A stretch of 64,000 nucleotides of DNA, taken from Roseivirga misakiensis. Its GTDB lineage: Bacteria > Bacteroidota > Bacteroidia > Cytophagales > Cyclobacteriaceae. How positions within the stretch are numbered: the stretch's first letter is position 1; each line of letters opens with the position of its first letter. The notes under the pieces are model-generated. The model searched no databases. It was given only the letters and a program-made list of their open reading frames with translations, and was not told the DNA's origin. Both the position numbers and the translations under genes were made by a program. Below, piece by piece: positions 1 through 7,891 of the stretch. The stretch lies in the NCBI RefSeq assembly GCF_001747105.1, contig NZ_MDGQ01000005.1, positions 496,001 through 560,000 of the forward strand, read 5' to 3'.

Positions 1-2
1 CC

Positions 3-350
3 GAAATTGGTAAGGGAACTTCAATATTCATGACACTCCCAATTGATACAAGTGAATCATGCGATCGAGCGATTTCCGACAAAAACGGAAATAGTGAAAG
101 CGTGTTTATAGACGAGGAAGTTTTAATTGAAGCGAATGAGCATGAGGAACTTCTTGCGCACGCCGAGTTTTTGAAGAATTTAAAAGTACACCAAATCAGT
201 GCTATAAACAGGATTTTGAATGGCTTGGAAGCACAGGGTATTAAGTCCAATTGGAGGGTTAAAGTGCAGGCCGCGGTTTATAATGCAAACCAAGAAGGAT
301 ACGATGAACTGATTCAGAAACTGATCGATTTTAATCCAAAGGCTCCATGA
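3..350 (+). CDS. Sensor histidine kinase, C-terminal fragment (cut by left window edge)
   Basis: The frame is open from the left edge. Its first residues, EIGKGTSIFMTLPID, match the G2 box and last strand of a histidine-kinase ATPase domain (GxGTxFxxxLP), so this is the 3' end of a kinase gene and not a small gene starting at the ATG at 30. About 95 residues follow the ATPase domain; they are acidic and helical, with no receiver or HPt motif that I can see. The stop overlaps the start of the next gene (ATGA), so the two are translationally coupled and the response regulator is very likely its partner. The sensed signal cannot be inferred, because the input domain lies outside the window. Confidence 0.8.
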   Translation, partial: EIGKGTSIFMTLPIDTSESCDRAISDKNGNSESVFIDEEVLIEANEHEELLAHAEFLKNLKVHQISAINRILNGLEAQGIKSNWRVKVQAAVYNANQEGYDELIQKLIDFNPKAP

Positions 351-1243
351 TGGCTTTGGCCGAAAAATCTAAAATATTAATTGCGGACGACGACCCTCAA
401 AACCTTGAGGTGATGCTGGCGCATTTAGAAAACGGTGCTTACGAGGTGCTTTATGCCCCAAATGGAGAAAAGGCGGTCGAAATTGCCACTTCTGAACGTC
501 CGGACCTTATTATTTTGGATTGGGAAATGCCAGTCATGAATGGTATTGAGGCGATTAGTATCATTAGGAAAAACGAGATCACAAAGGATATCCCAATTGT
601 AATGGCTACTGGTGTCATGACAGGAGCCGTTGATTTGAAAACTGCTCTGGATGCTGGCGCGAATGACTTTCTTAAAAAACCTTTCGAAGGCATTGAATTT
701 AAAGCCAGAATTGAAAATGCTTTGAGGTTAGCCATTTCTCAAAAAGAGATTAAAAAGCAGCACCACGAAATTTTGGCACTATCCAAAAGGGAACGGGTGT
801 TATTAAAGGAGAACCTCGATTTTAAAACACGAGAACTTAGCTCGGCTACACTGATTGACTACCAGAAAAACGAGTTGTTGGCCAACCTTTTGGAACAAGT
901 AAAAAGATTAGATAACCTTACGAACAATCTCTACGCACCAGAGATTAAGAAAATAACTCGTCAAATAAGCTCCTACGCCAACATAGACAAGAGTTGGTCT
1001 AACTTCAAGAAACACTTTGACGAGGTACATCCAAACTTCTTTGAAAGTGTGAATAACGGTAAGGCACTCACAAATAATGAGGCTAGAATTTGTGCCTATC
1101 TCAAGATCGGTTTGGGGAATAAGGAAATAGCCTCATTAACGAATGTCGAAAGTGGTTCAGTACGAAGAGCACTCCATCGTTTAAAGAAAAAGTTGAACCT
1201 TCCGCAAGAGCAACCCCTCAGAGAATACATCAGTGAAATTTAG
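347..1243 (+). CDS. Response regulator: REC domain, coiled coil and C-terminal LuxR-like HTH
   Basis: Residues ~8-125 form a receiver domain: acidic pocket D14-D16, phospho-acceptor D58 in LDWEMP, the conserved Thr T88 and the Lys K111 before Pro. Residues ~125-195 are charged and heptad-like, probably a coiled coil. The C-terminus (~240-290: EARICAYLKIGLGNKEIASL, then SVRRALHRLKKKL) is a helix-turn-helix of the LuxR/GerE type found in Bacteroidota regulators. It overlaps the kinase gene upstream by 4 bp, so it is expected to be phosphorylated by that kinase and to act as a DNA-binding dimer. Targets are unknown. Confidence 0.85.
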   Translation: MMALAEKSKILIADDDPQNLEVMLAHLENGAYEVLYAPNGEKAVEIATSERPDLIILDWEMPVMNGIEAISIIRKNEITKDIPIVMATGVMTGAVDLKTALDAGANDFLKKPFEGIEFKARIENALRLAISQKEIKKQHHEILALSKRERVLLKENLDFKTRELSSATLIDYQKNELLANLLEQVKRLDNLTNNLYAPEIKKITRQISSYANIDKSWSNFKKHFDEVHPNFFESVNNGKALTNNEARICAYLKIGLGNKEIASLTNVESGSVRRALHRLKKKLNLPQEQPLREYISEI

Positions 1244-1314
1244 CAGGTTTTCAAGGAGAAAATAGGCGCTTGATCATAATTCCATTTACTTTAAGTCAAA
1301 GTGCTTAGAATATC

Positions 1315-3036
1315 ATGAAACGAGTTTTTTTACTGCTTATCGCCATACTGTTAGGGACAAACTCCAGCGTTTTTAGCTTTCAGTTCGATCAATTTACAAC
1401 AACATACTACAATTTGGCTGATTCAAATTTCGATAAAGAGTCGGCATATGGGACTGTCTCTTTCGTGGAGAAGTATTTTAGGGTAGTTGGAAACAGCGGG
1501 TTTGACAAAAGCATCTACCATGTCGTGGAAAAACTGAAGGCAGCAGGTTATGTGGAAGAGAAAACGGCAAAATCAAGCGATCGGCTGGTATATAGAATAG
1601 AAAAAAGAGCGCTTAAAAACCCAACATGGGAACCAGTAGCTGGGAGTTTAAAACTAGCATCTGGAGAGGAAATACTGAATTTCGAAACCAACTTCAACAT
1701 GATCGCTATAAACTCCTACAGCACGAATGGGGAGCAGGATTTTGACCTAGTCTATGTTGGTGATTCTAAAGCCAACGAGTTGGATGACTACGACATCAAG
1801 GGTAAAGTAATAATCGGTGAAAATTCGGCGAGCTTTTTATTTCGCGAAGGCGTGCAAAAGCGTGGAGCAGTCGGTGTGATTAGCTATCGAATTCCTGGTT
1901 ATAACCAAGCCAGCAAGCATAGAAACTCAATTTCATTCAGTAGTATCCCTCGGGACGAAGAAGCAAAATCATTCGCCATTCTCACTTCTTATAATGCTTA
2001 CAATAAGATTCAGGACGCTATATATGAAGATAAATATGGGCTAAAGATCAATCTGGAAACCAAAATTTATCCGTCAGAAGAGTTAACACTAGTCGCAGAA
2101 GTTAGAGGAAGCAGCCTTCCTGAAGAAAGGTTTGTTTTTAGTGCACATGTGCAAGAGCCAGGCGCCAATGACAACGCGAGTGGTGTCGGGGTGCTGATGG
2201 AAGTGGCGTCGAGCACAGCCAAGCTACTTAAGGCTGGAAAAGTTAACCCAGAGCGTACAATAACCTATCTTTTTGGTGATGAGATTACCTCCACACGCCG
2301 GTATATTCAAGAAGACCGAGAGAGGGCAAAGAATATTAAGTGGGGCATGAGTTTGGATATGGTAGGGCAAAACACAGCATTGACTGGAGGAACTTTCTTG
2401 ATTGAGAAAATGCCAGATCCGGGAGCTATTTGGGTAAGAGGGGTAGAAAAGCACTCAGAATGGGGCGGTCGTCCGCTGCAGAAAAAGGATCTGAAACCGC
2501 ATTATTTCAATGATCTAGCGATCGGTATTTTTGAGCATATTGGAGAAAAGAAAGATTGGGAAGTAAAGTTCAACCCTTTTGAGGGAGGAAGCGATCATGT
2601 CCCATTTTTATCAGGGAATATCCCAGGTTTGTTGCTTTGGCATTTCACAGATGAATTCTACCATACGGATGGCGATCGACTGGATAAGGTTTCAAAAGAA
2701 ACGCTACACAATGTTGGTGTTGGCGCCATGATGATTTCCCTTATGTTAACCGAAAACAAGCCTCAATTGGCAGATAGAATTTTACTTCATGTTTCTACAG
2801 AGGCTGCCATGCGTTTAACTGCTGAGGCAAGATTGAGCCAGTTTGAAGTTGATCGAGGAAAAGATAAAGAGGCCGAAAAAGATATTCTGAATACTTGGTT
2901 CGACTATTATGGGAAAGTGTTTGACACAACACTAGACCTTAATCCAAAAGATAAAGTAGCTTTTCAAAAAAATCTGTCAGATACCAAAAGCGCCTTATGG
3001 CAATTGAGGGGCATCACAATTGGCAAATTAAAATAG
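1315..3036 (+). CDS. Secreted M28-family zinc aminopeptidase with PA domain
   Basis: 573 residues. A signal peptide (KRVFLLLIAILLGTNSSVFS) precedes a region (~140-250) that resembles a PA insert. The M28 catalytic domain starts near 260, and all expected di-zinc ligands can be read: H278, D286 in GANDNASG, E323 in GDE, D348 and H450 in FYHTDGD; GGSDHVPF (427-430) is another family motif. The expected activity is removal of N-terminal amino acids from peptides outside the cytoplasm. About 80 residues follow the catalytic domain. It is convergent with the metalloregulator gene, with only 2 bp between the stops. The first metal motif reads SAHVQEPGAND, not the usual GAHxDS, but the His/Asp spacing is kept. 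Confidence 0.88.
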   Translation: MKRVFLLLIAILLGTNSSVFSFQFDQFTTTYYNLADSNFDKESAYGTVSFVEKYFRVVGNSGFDKSIYHVVEKLKAAGYVEEKTAKSSDRLVYRIEKRALKNPTWEPVAGSLKLASGEEILNFETNFNMIAINSYSTNGEQDFDLVYVGDSKANELDDYDIKGKVIIGENSASFLFREGVQKRGAVGVISYRIPGYNQASKHRNSISFSSIPRDEEAKSFAILTSYNAYNKIQDAIYEDKYGLKINLETKIYPSEELTLVAEVRGSSLPEERFVFSAHVQEPGANDNASGVGVLMEVASSTAKLLKAGKVNPERTITYLFGDEITSTRRYIQEDRERAKNIKWGMSLDMVGQNTALTGGTFLIEKMPDPGAIWVRGVEKHSEWGGRPLQKKDLKPHYFNDLAIGIFEHIGEKKDWEVKFNPFEGGSDHVPFLSGNIPGLLLWHFTDEFYHTDGDRLDKVSKETLHNVGVGAMMISLMLTENKPQLADRILLHVSTEAAMRLTAEARLSQFEVDRGKDKEAEKDILNTWFDYYGKVFDTTLDLNPKDKVAFQKNLSDTKSALWQLRGITIGKLK

Positions 3037-3049
3037 GCTCATTTTAATT
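3026..3049. terminator. AT-rich hairpin spanning two convergent stop codons
   Basis: Arms 3026-3034 and 3041-3049 (core TTAAAAT/ATTTTAA) flank a 6-nt loop and include both stop codons of the convergent peptidase and metalloregulator genes. It could terminate both transcripts, but the stem is entirely A/T, so the call is weak. Confidence 0.3.
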
Positions 3050-3695
3050 CTACGAGTAGGCTATCGCAAACACGCTGGCTTAACATAGTATGAGTATTCT
3101 TTCCATAGGTGACTTGCATGCTTTGGTCGAAGGCCTCTTTAGATTCTATGCGCAATTCCATATTCAACTCAATAGATTTGTTGTTCAGGAACAATAGTAA
3201 ATCTTGTTCCGAATCCTCTAAGGCCTTAAAAATGACCGTATCACCGATGTTGAAATGACTCAAAGGTCTAAAATTGGTTTGCCGAAAATTACCATCCTTA
3301 TCAGGAATGGGCGAACCATGTGGATCGACAGAAGGGTAGGCTAGGAGCTCTTCCATTCTGTCAAAAAGCTTTTGAGAGCTGATATGCTCTACTTGCTCCG
3401 CTATTTCATGTACCTCTTCCCAACCGAAACCCATTTTCTCAACCAAAAACATCTCAGTAAGTCTGTGTTTTCGAATGATTAAGGCGGCAGCAGTTTTCCC
3501 TTTCTTAGTCATCACCAACGGACGATATTTTTCGTGCTTGACCATACCCTGATTACTCAAAGTCTTTATCATGCTATTTACCGTCGGTTTGCTTACGCCT
3601 AGTACAGTACTAAGCTCAGATACGTTTACCTCTTCCTTCTTTTTTGAGAGATAAAAAATGGCTTTTAGGTAGTTTTCTGCTGTTTGAGAGGCCAT
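3039..3695 (-). CDS. DtxR/MntR-family metal-dependent transcriptional regulator
   Basis: 218 residues, the usual length for DtxR/IdeR/MntR proteins with a C-terminal SH3-like domain. The N-terminus (~1-60; SELSTVLGVSKPTVNSMIKTL) is a winged HTH. Residues ~62-140 are the metal-binding dimerisation domain, with family motifs such as HRLTEMFLVEKMG and HEIAEQVEHISS, whose His/Glu side chains bind Mn(II) or Fe(II). Residues ~145-215 resemble the FeoA/SH3 domain. It is divergent from a TonB receptor and thioredoxin-like gene, and the 116-bp spacer holds palindromes overlapping the receptor promoter, so it probably represses that operon when metal is plentiful. Mn versus Fe specificity cannot be decided from sequence. 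Confidence 0.88.
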   Translation of the reverse strand: MASQTAENYLKAIFYLSKKKEEVNVSELSTVLGVSKPTVNSMIKTLSNQGMVKHEKYRPLVMTKKGKTAAALIIRKHRLTEMFLVEKMGFGWEEVHEIAEQVEHISSQKLFDRMEELLAYPSVDPHGSPIPDKDGNFRQTNFRPLSHFNIGDTVIFKALEDSEQDLLLFLNNKSIELNMELRIESKEAFDQSMQVTYGKNTHTMLSQRVCDSLLVELK

Positions 3696-3739
3696 GAATT
3701 TAAACTTGATTCAAAGCTAATGAAATATTAGTCATTTCA

Positions 3740-3771
3740 TTTTGTTAGAATAGTCTAACATTATACTTTTG
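3740..3771 (+). promoter_or_regulatory. Bacteroidota-type promoter of the TonB receptor operon
   Basis: TACTTTTG at 3764-3771 fits the TAnnTTTG -7 consensus of the phylum's primary sigma factor. A TTTTG at 3740-3744 lies 19 bp upstream and fits the -33 element. The start codon is about 40 bp downstream. The palindrome at 3743-3760 fills the spacer between the two elements. Confidence 0.6.
3743..3760. promoter_or_regulatory. Probable DtxR/MntR operator (inverted repeat)
   Basis: TGTTAGA - ATAG - TCTAACA: perfect 7-bp arms with a 4-bp centre, 18 bp in all, close in size to known DtxR-family boxes. It lies between the -33 and -7 elements, where bound repressor would block RNA polymerase. Assigning it to the adjacent regulator is inference. 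Confidence 0.6.
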
Positions 3772-3776
3772 TGTAT

Positions 3777-3793
3777 CTAATAAATATTATTAG
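3777..3793. promoter_or_regulatory. Second inverted repeat downstream of the -7 element
   Basis: CTAATAAATATTATTAG is a near-perfect palindrome (7-bp arms) just downstream of the -7 box, close to the expected transcription start. It could be a second site for the same metalloregulator or a hairpin in the leader. A weaker TGAAAT/ATTTCA pair lies at 3721-3739. Confidence 0.35.
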
Positions 3794-3811
3794 TCGATCT
3801 AATTCTAATTC

Positions 3812-6091
3812 GTGGAGCAGTTTAAGTTATTCTTCATTCTTATTTTCCTGAGCACAACGTTTCAGTTGATTGGCCAAGAAGGCCGAATTTCAGGTGTGGT
3901 GAAGTCCGAAGGAGCGCCAATAGAATTCGCCAATGTCGGGGTATTGGGTACTACTTATGGTAGTGTCACGGATGTGGATGGAAATTTTACAATTAAGCAA
4001 CTTCCTTTCGGTATGTACACTTTGGTGGTTTCAGTGATTGGCTACGAAAAGATCCAAGAAAGTATTACCCTTACCTCAGATAAGCCAAACCTTTCTTTTA
4101 GTTTTGATCTGGTGGCTTCGATAAATACCTTGGACGATGTAGTAGTTTCGGGAACCCTTAAGGAGGTATCTCGACTCGATAGCCCAGTACCAGTAGAGGT
4201 TTACACAAAGAACTTTTTTAAGGCCAATCCGACGCCCTCTATTTTTGAGTCGCTCCAAAATGTGAATGGAGTTAGACCACAATTGAACTGTAATGTCTGC
4301 AATACGGGCGATATTCATATCAATGGCCTCGAAGGACCTTATACCATGGTTTTATTGGACGGCATGCCTATCGTTAGTGGTTTAGCAACGGTTTACGGTC
4401 TCACCGGGATTCCACAGTCCTTAATAGAAAGGGTCGAAATTGTGAAGGGACCAGCTTCTACATTATATGGTTCAGAAGCTGTTGGCGGCTTGATTAATAT
4501 CATTACCAAAAAGCCAAGTTCAGCCCCACAGACATCGGTGGATGTTTTTGCTACTGGCTGGGGCGAAGTCAATACAGACCTTGGCTTGAAATATAGATTG
4601 GGAAATAAAGTACAGTCTTTACTAGGGATTAACTACTTCAATTATCAAAACCCAATCGATAATAATGGAGACAATTTTACCGATCTCACGTTGCAAAACA
4701 GGCTCTCAATCTTCAATAAAATCAATGTCCAACGAAAAGATAATAGAGTGTTTTCGTTAGCGGCTAGGTATGTCTATGAAGATCGTTGGGGTGGTGAAAT
4801 GGACTGGCTAACAGAAAATAGAGGAGGTACAGACGTTTACGGTGAAAGCATTTATACGAGCCGATGGGAGACTTTTGGTATCTACGAATTACCAACTACT
4901 GAAAAATTAAATTTTCAGTTTAGTGCCAATGGTCATGTACAAGATTCCTTTTATGGAGATACAAATTACGATGCCGATCAGTACGTAGCTTTTGGTCAAC
5001 TGACTTGGCATAAAGCGTCGGGTATTCACGATTTTGTATCTGGGGCTGTTTATAGATACACTTACTACGACGATAATACGCCAGCCACTTTTGATGGAGC
5101 CAATGGCAACAATAACCCTTCCATCACTCACTTGCCGGGCCTTTTTGTGCAAGATGAAATAAGTCTTACTGATCGAAAAAAACTATTGATTGGGATGAGA
5201 TACGACTATAATAGCCTCCATGGTGGTATCATCACCCCTCGGGTCAACTACAAATGGAATTCACCGGATAAAAAGAATATACTTCGCCTAAGTGCGGGCA
5301 ACGGCTATCGTGTGGCCAATGTGTTTACCGAAGACCACGCAGCACTTACGGGAGCCAGAACTGTGGAATTTGAAGGGGAACTCAATCCTGAAACCTCTTG
5401 GAATGCGAATATCAATTTTGTGAAGAAAATGTACACTCAAAAGAGTACATACATTGGGCTAGATTTAACAGCATTTTATACCTATTTCACCAATAGGATA
5501 CTGCCTGATTATGAGACTGATCCAAATAAAATCATATATGCCAATCTGGAGGGTAGTTCTGTTTCGAAAGGCGTGTCGCTAAACGTGGATGCGGCTTGGG
5601 AAAGTGGATTAACGATTAATGGAGGAGTCACAGTAATGGATGTTACCGTAGAAGAGGACGGTGAGAAAAGGCGTCAAATTTTGACAGAATCGGTTCAAGG
5701 GGTTTGGAGTGTAGGATATACCCTAAATAATGGTTTGAAGATTGATTATACAGGGAACCTGTATGGACCAATGCGCTTGCCATTGTTAGGCGAATTAGAC
5801 GATCGGCCGGCTGAATCACCATGGTTTAGCATTCAGAATATTCAATTAACGAAGGCCTTTGGACAATGGGAAATTTACGGTGGTGTAAAAAATCTATTGA
5901 ACTTTACGCCTGATGCAAATAGCATTGCACGGGCTTTCGATCCCTTCGATCGTAATGTACAGTTTAATTCAAACGGTCAAGTAGTACCAACTCCTGACAA
6001 TCCAAATGCATTAACTTTTGATCCCTCTTACGTCTATGCTTCAAATCAAGGGATAAGAGGATTTTTGGGGATTAGATTTACTGTGAGATAA
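3812..6091 (+). CDS. TonB-dependent outer-membrane receptor, probably metal or metal-chelate uptake
   Basis: 759 residues. The start must be GTG at 3812: a stop lies two codons upstream and a signal peptide (~1-22, ending LIGQ) follows directly. Residues ~24-105 form a carboxypeptidase-regulatory-like beta domain, and DDVVVSG (~108-114) is a TonB-box-like stretch. The plug covers ~115-235 (NGLEGPYTMVLLDGMP, IERVEIVKGPASTLYGSEA) and the beta-barrel fills the rest. A Cys pair, C160 and C163 (NCNVC), lies in the plug. There is no SusD partner, so it is not a glycan-uptake receptor. Divergence from a DtxR/MntR regulator, with an operator in its promoter, points to manganese, iron or haem uptake. 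The thioredoxin-like gene 8 bp downstream is in the same operon. Confidence 0.88.
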   Translation: MEQFKLFFILIFLSTTFQLIGQEGRISGVVKSEGAPIEFANVGVLGTTYGSVTDVDGNFTIKQLPFGMYTLVVSVIGYEKIQESITLTSDKPNLSFSFDLVASINTLDDVVVSGTLKEVSRLDSPVPVEVYTKNFFKANPTPSIFESLQNVNGVRPQLNCNVCNTGDIHINGLEGPYTMVLLDGMPIVSGLATVYGLTGIPQSLIERVEIVKGPASTLYGSEAVGGLINIITKKPSSAPQTSVDVFATGWGEVNTDLGLKYRLGNKVQSLLGINYFNYQNPIDNNGDNFTDLTLQNRLSIFNKINVQRKDNRVFSLAARYVYEDRWGGEMDWLTENRGGTDVYGESIYTSRWETFGIYELPTTEKLNFQFSANGHVQDSFYGDTNYDADQYVAFGQLTWHKASGIHDFVSGAVYRYTYYDDNTPATFDGANGNNNPSITHLPGLFVQDEISLTDRKKLLIGMRYDYNSLHGGIITPRVNYKWNSPDKKNILRLSAGNGYRVANVFTEDHAALTGARTVEFEGELNPETSWNANINFVKKMYTQKSTYIGLDLTAFYTYFTNRILPDYETDPNKIIYANLEGSSVSKGVSLNVDAAWESGLTINGGVTVMDVTVEEDGEKRRQILTESVQGVWSVGYTLNNGLKIDYTGNLYGPMRLPLLGELDDRPAESPWFSIQNIQLTKAFGQWEIYGGVKNLLNFTPDANSIARAFDPFDRNVQFNSNGQVVPTPDNPNALTFDPSYVYASNQGIRGFLGIRFTVR

Positions 6092-6099
6092 AGCCAGCA

Positions 6100-6588
6100 A
6101 TGAAGCAGAGCCTTTTTATTTTCTTAATGTTATTGGGTTTTAGCATGCCGAAGGTTTTAGCGCAAGAAGCTGCTATCAGCTTTCCAGCTTTAGAGATCGA
6201 GTATCGAAAGTCACCTAAGCCAGTGATTGTGTTCTTACATGCGCCTTGGTGTAAGTTTTGCGATAATATGAAGCAAACGACTTTTGAAGATGAGGCGATT
6301 AAGAATATACTTTCTAAAGACTTTTACTTTGCAAGTTTTGATGGAGAATCTAAAGGCGACGTTGAATTCATGGGGAAAACATTCAAGTATAAACCTACAG
6401 GGGCAAATACTGGTGTTCATGAATTGGCCGAGCAATTGGGAACAAAGAATGGAATGGTTTCTTATCCGACCGTGGTCTTCTTAAACGACAAGCTCGAGAT
6501 CATCTATCAGAATGACGGTTTCTTGTCAGCCAAAAATCTTAAAAAGATGTTAGCGAAATTGAGCAAAGAACTAGAAGCCTCAAACTAG
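6100..6588 (+). CDS. Periplasmic thioredoxin-fold protein (Thioredoxin_7/DUF255-like)
   Basis: 162 residues. A signal peptide (~1-21, ending VLAQ) places it outside the cytoplasm. The redox motif is C51-K-F-C54 in HAPWCKFC and the cis-Pro is P123 in SYPTVVF, so it is a complete thioredoxin fold. It starts 8 bp after the TonB receptor and should be co-transcribed under the same metal control. A role in reducing the receptor's NCNVC pair, or in handling metal-bound thiols, is inference. Its stop overlaps by 4 bp the end of the convergent AlkD-like gene. Confidence 0.85.
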   Translation: MKQSLFIFLMLLGFSMPKVLAQEAAISFPALEIEYRKSPKPVIVFLHAPWCKFCDNMKQTTFEDEAIKNILSKDFYFASFDGESKGDVEFMGKTFKYKPTGANTGVHELAEQLGTKNGMVSYPTVVFLNDKLEIIYQNDGFLSAKNLKKMLAKLSKELEASN

Positions 6589-7292
6589 CATCGTGCGGTT
6601 TTCCTTTTCTTACCAACAGACCCTCTATCCATTACTTTTTTGATGTAGTCTTTGGCCAAAGGAACTTTACACGCTGTACCACCCATTAATACTTCCACTT
6701 TACCGATCTCATTGGCGATTTCGACCGATTTATCAGTCAAAGCCTCAATGTAAGTCCCGATGGCAATGACAAAGCCGTTCATGGTATACTTTACTCTGTT
6801 TTGAGCAGTATCTATTTCTTTTTTCGCGCGATCGAGTAGATCACTGTAGGCTTGAATGTCTAAAGCATCGTCGGTGTTGACACTGGCAAAAGAGGCGAGT
6901 GTAGACCAACCCGCCGCGGCAATTCTTTCTTCTTTAGACTCTATCCATTTAAGTCCTAATTCAAAACCAAAAGGCGTTTCTGCCGCGACCCATGGAACCG
7001 CATATTCACTTAAATAGTACCAATAAGCTTGATCCGCCCATTGATCAAGCTCTTGTTCGGAAATCTTACTTTCATCAGCCATTAATCCAGCTAGATACAT
7101 GGCATCCGAGTTGCCAGTATCATAAAGTGCTAAAGAAAGCTCGTGATCCTTTTTAGTATTCTTGAGAATCTTTTTTAGATCAGCCACTTTTACACCAAAG
7201 AAAGGTTCTTTAGCGCCGTGCTTAATCAGCGTGTTTTTAGTTCTTTCGTCGCCGAATTCGGCTAATTGGGTCATTACCTCGTCAAGTGTCAT
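6585..7292 (-). CDS. AlkD-like HEAT-repeat DNA alkylation repair family protein
   Basis: 235 residues of alpha-helical repeat sequence (e.g. FFGVKVADLKKILK, YLAGLMADE, DQWADQAYWYYLSEYAVPW), typical of the PF08713 family to which the glycosylase AlkD belongs. Many members of this subgroup are uncharacterised, so glycosylase activity is not assured. The C-terminus is basic (VGKKRKTARC). It lies 18 bp downstream of a DinB-family gene on the same strand, probably one transcript. Confidence 0.75.
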   Translation of the reverse strand: MTLDEVMTQLAEFGDERTKNTLIKHGAKEPFFGVKVADLKKILKNTKKDHELSLALYDTGNSDAMYLAGLMADESKISEQELDQWADQAYWYYLSEYAVPWVAAETPFGFELGLKWIESKEERIAAAGWSTLASFASVNTDDALDIQAYSDLLDRAKKEIDTAQNRVKYTMNGFVIAIGTYIEALTDKSVEIANEIGKVEVLMGGTACKVPLAKDYIKKVMDRGSVGKKRKTARC

Positions 7293-7310
7293 AGCATTAA
7301 TTTAAGGATT

Positions 7311-7826
7311 TTACCACTTACCTGCATAGCTAATGTCATTATCTGCTAAATCGGCAAGGAAAGCTCTTTTGGTACGCGTTATTTGTCTAAGATGGATATA
7401 ATCATGGGCAAGCCAGTTTTCCAAGAAGAGTTGAGCACTCATTTTCCCATAAATTTCATGGTCTAAAGCGCTAGACCAATTCACCTCTTTGAGACCTTTT
7501 AGCCATTGAATGGATTTCTTTCTTTCGTTTACCCATTCTTGGATTTTACTGTCATAATCTTGCGCCAAATAAGCTTTAGATTCAACCCAACTTTCTGGAT
7601 CAATGGGTATAAAGGGGAATTTGTCTGGATAAAGAGCGGTTTGTAATCGGGCGCGAAAGTCCAATACCTCCTCATCGACCAAATGGCAAATAATCTCCAA
7701 GAGCGACCAAGTTTGAGGCGTTGGTTTCCAGCGTTGCTGCTCTGCCGAGTGAGCAATTGCTAGATTTTTTACCGCCTCAATATTCGCTTCTAAGGCAGTA
7801 ATATAAAAATTAGGATTGAAGCTCAT
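7311..7826 (-). CDS. DinB-family (four-helix bundle) protein
   Basis: 171 residues matching the DinB/YfiT fold. WSLLEIICHLVDEE (helix 2) and ENWLAHDYIHLRQI (last helix) supply the His residues H48, H137 and H141 (numbered by eye) that bind a divalent metal in this superfamily. Members include thiol-dependent S-transferases, but the substrate is unknown. It is first in a two-gene unit with the AlkD-like gene. Confidence 0.75.
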   Translation of the reverse strand: MSFNPNFYITALEANIEAVKNLAIAHSAEQQRWKPTPQTWSLLEIICHLVDEEVLDFRARLQTALYPDKFPFIPIDPESWVESKAYLAQDYDSKIQEWVNERKKSIQWLKGLKEVNWSSALDHEIYGKMSAQLFLENWLAHDYIHLRQITRTKRAFLADLADNDISYAGKW

Positions 7827-7891
7827 TTTTTATTTCTGTTGATGCATCCTTTCGAATCTAGTTAATGTCTATAACAAAAAACTCACTTATC

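Noticed and set aside
30-350. Stand-alone 106-residue protein
   Set aside because: The frame is open before the ATG and reads as the end of a histidine-kinase ATPase domain; it is a fragment cut by the window edge.
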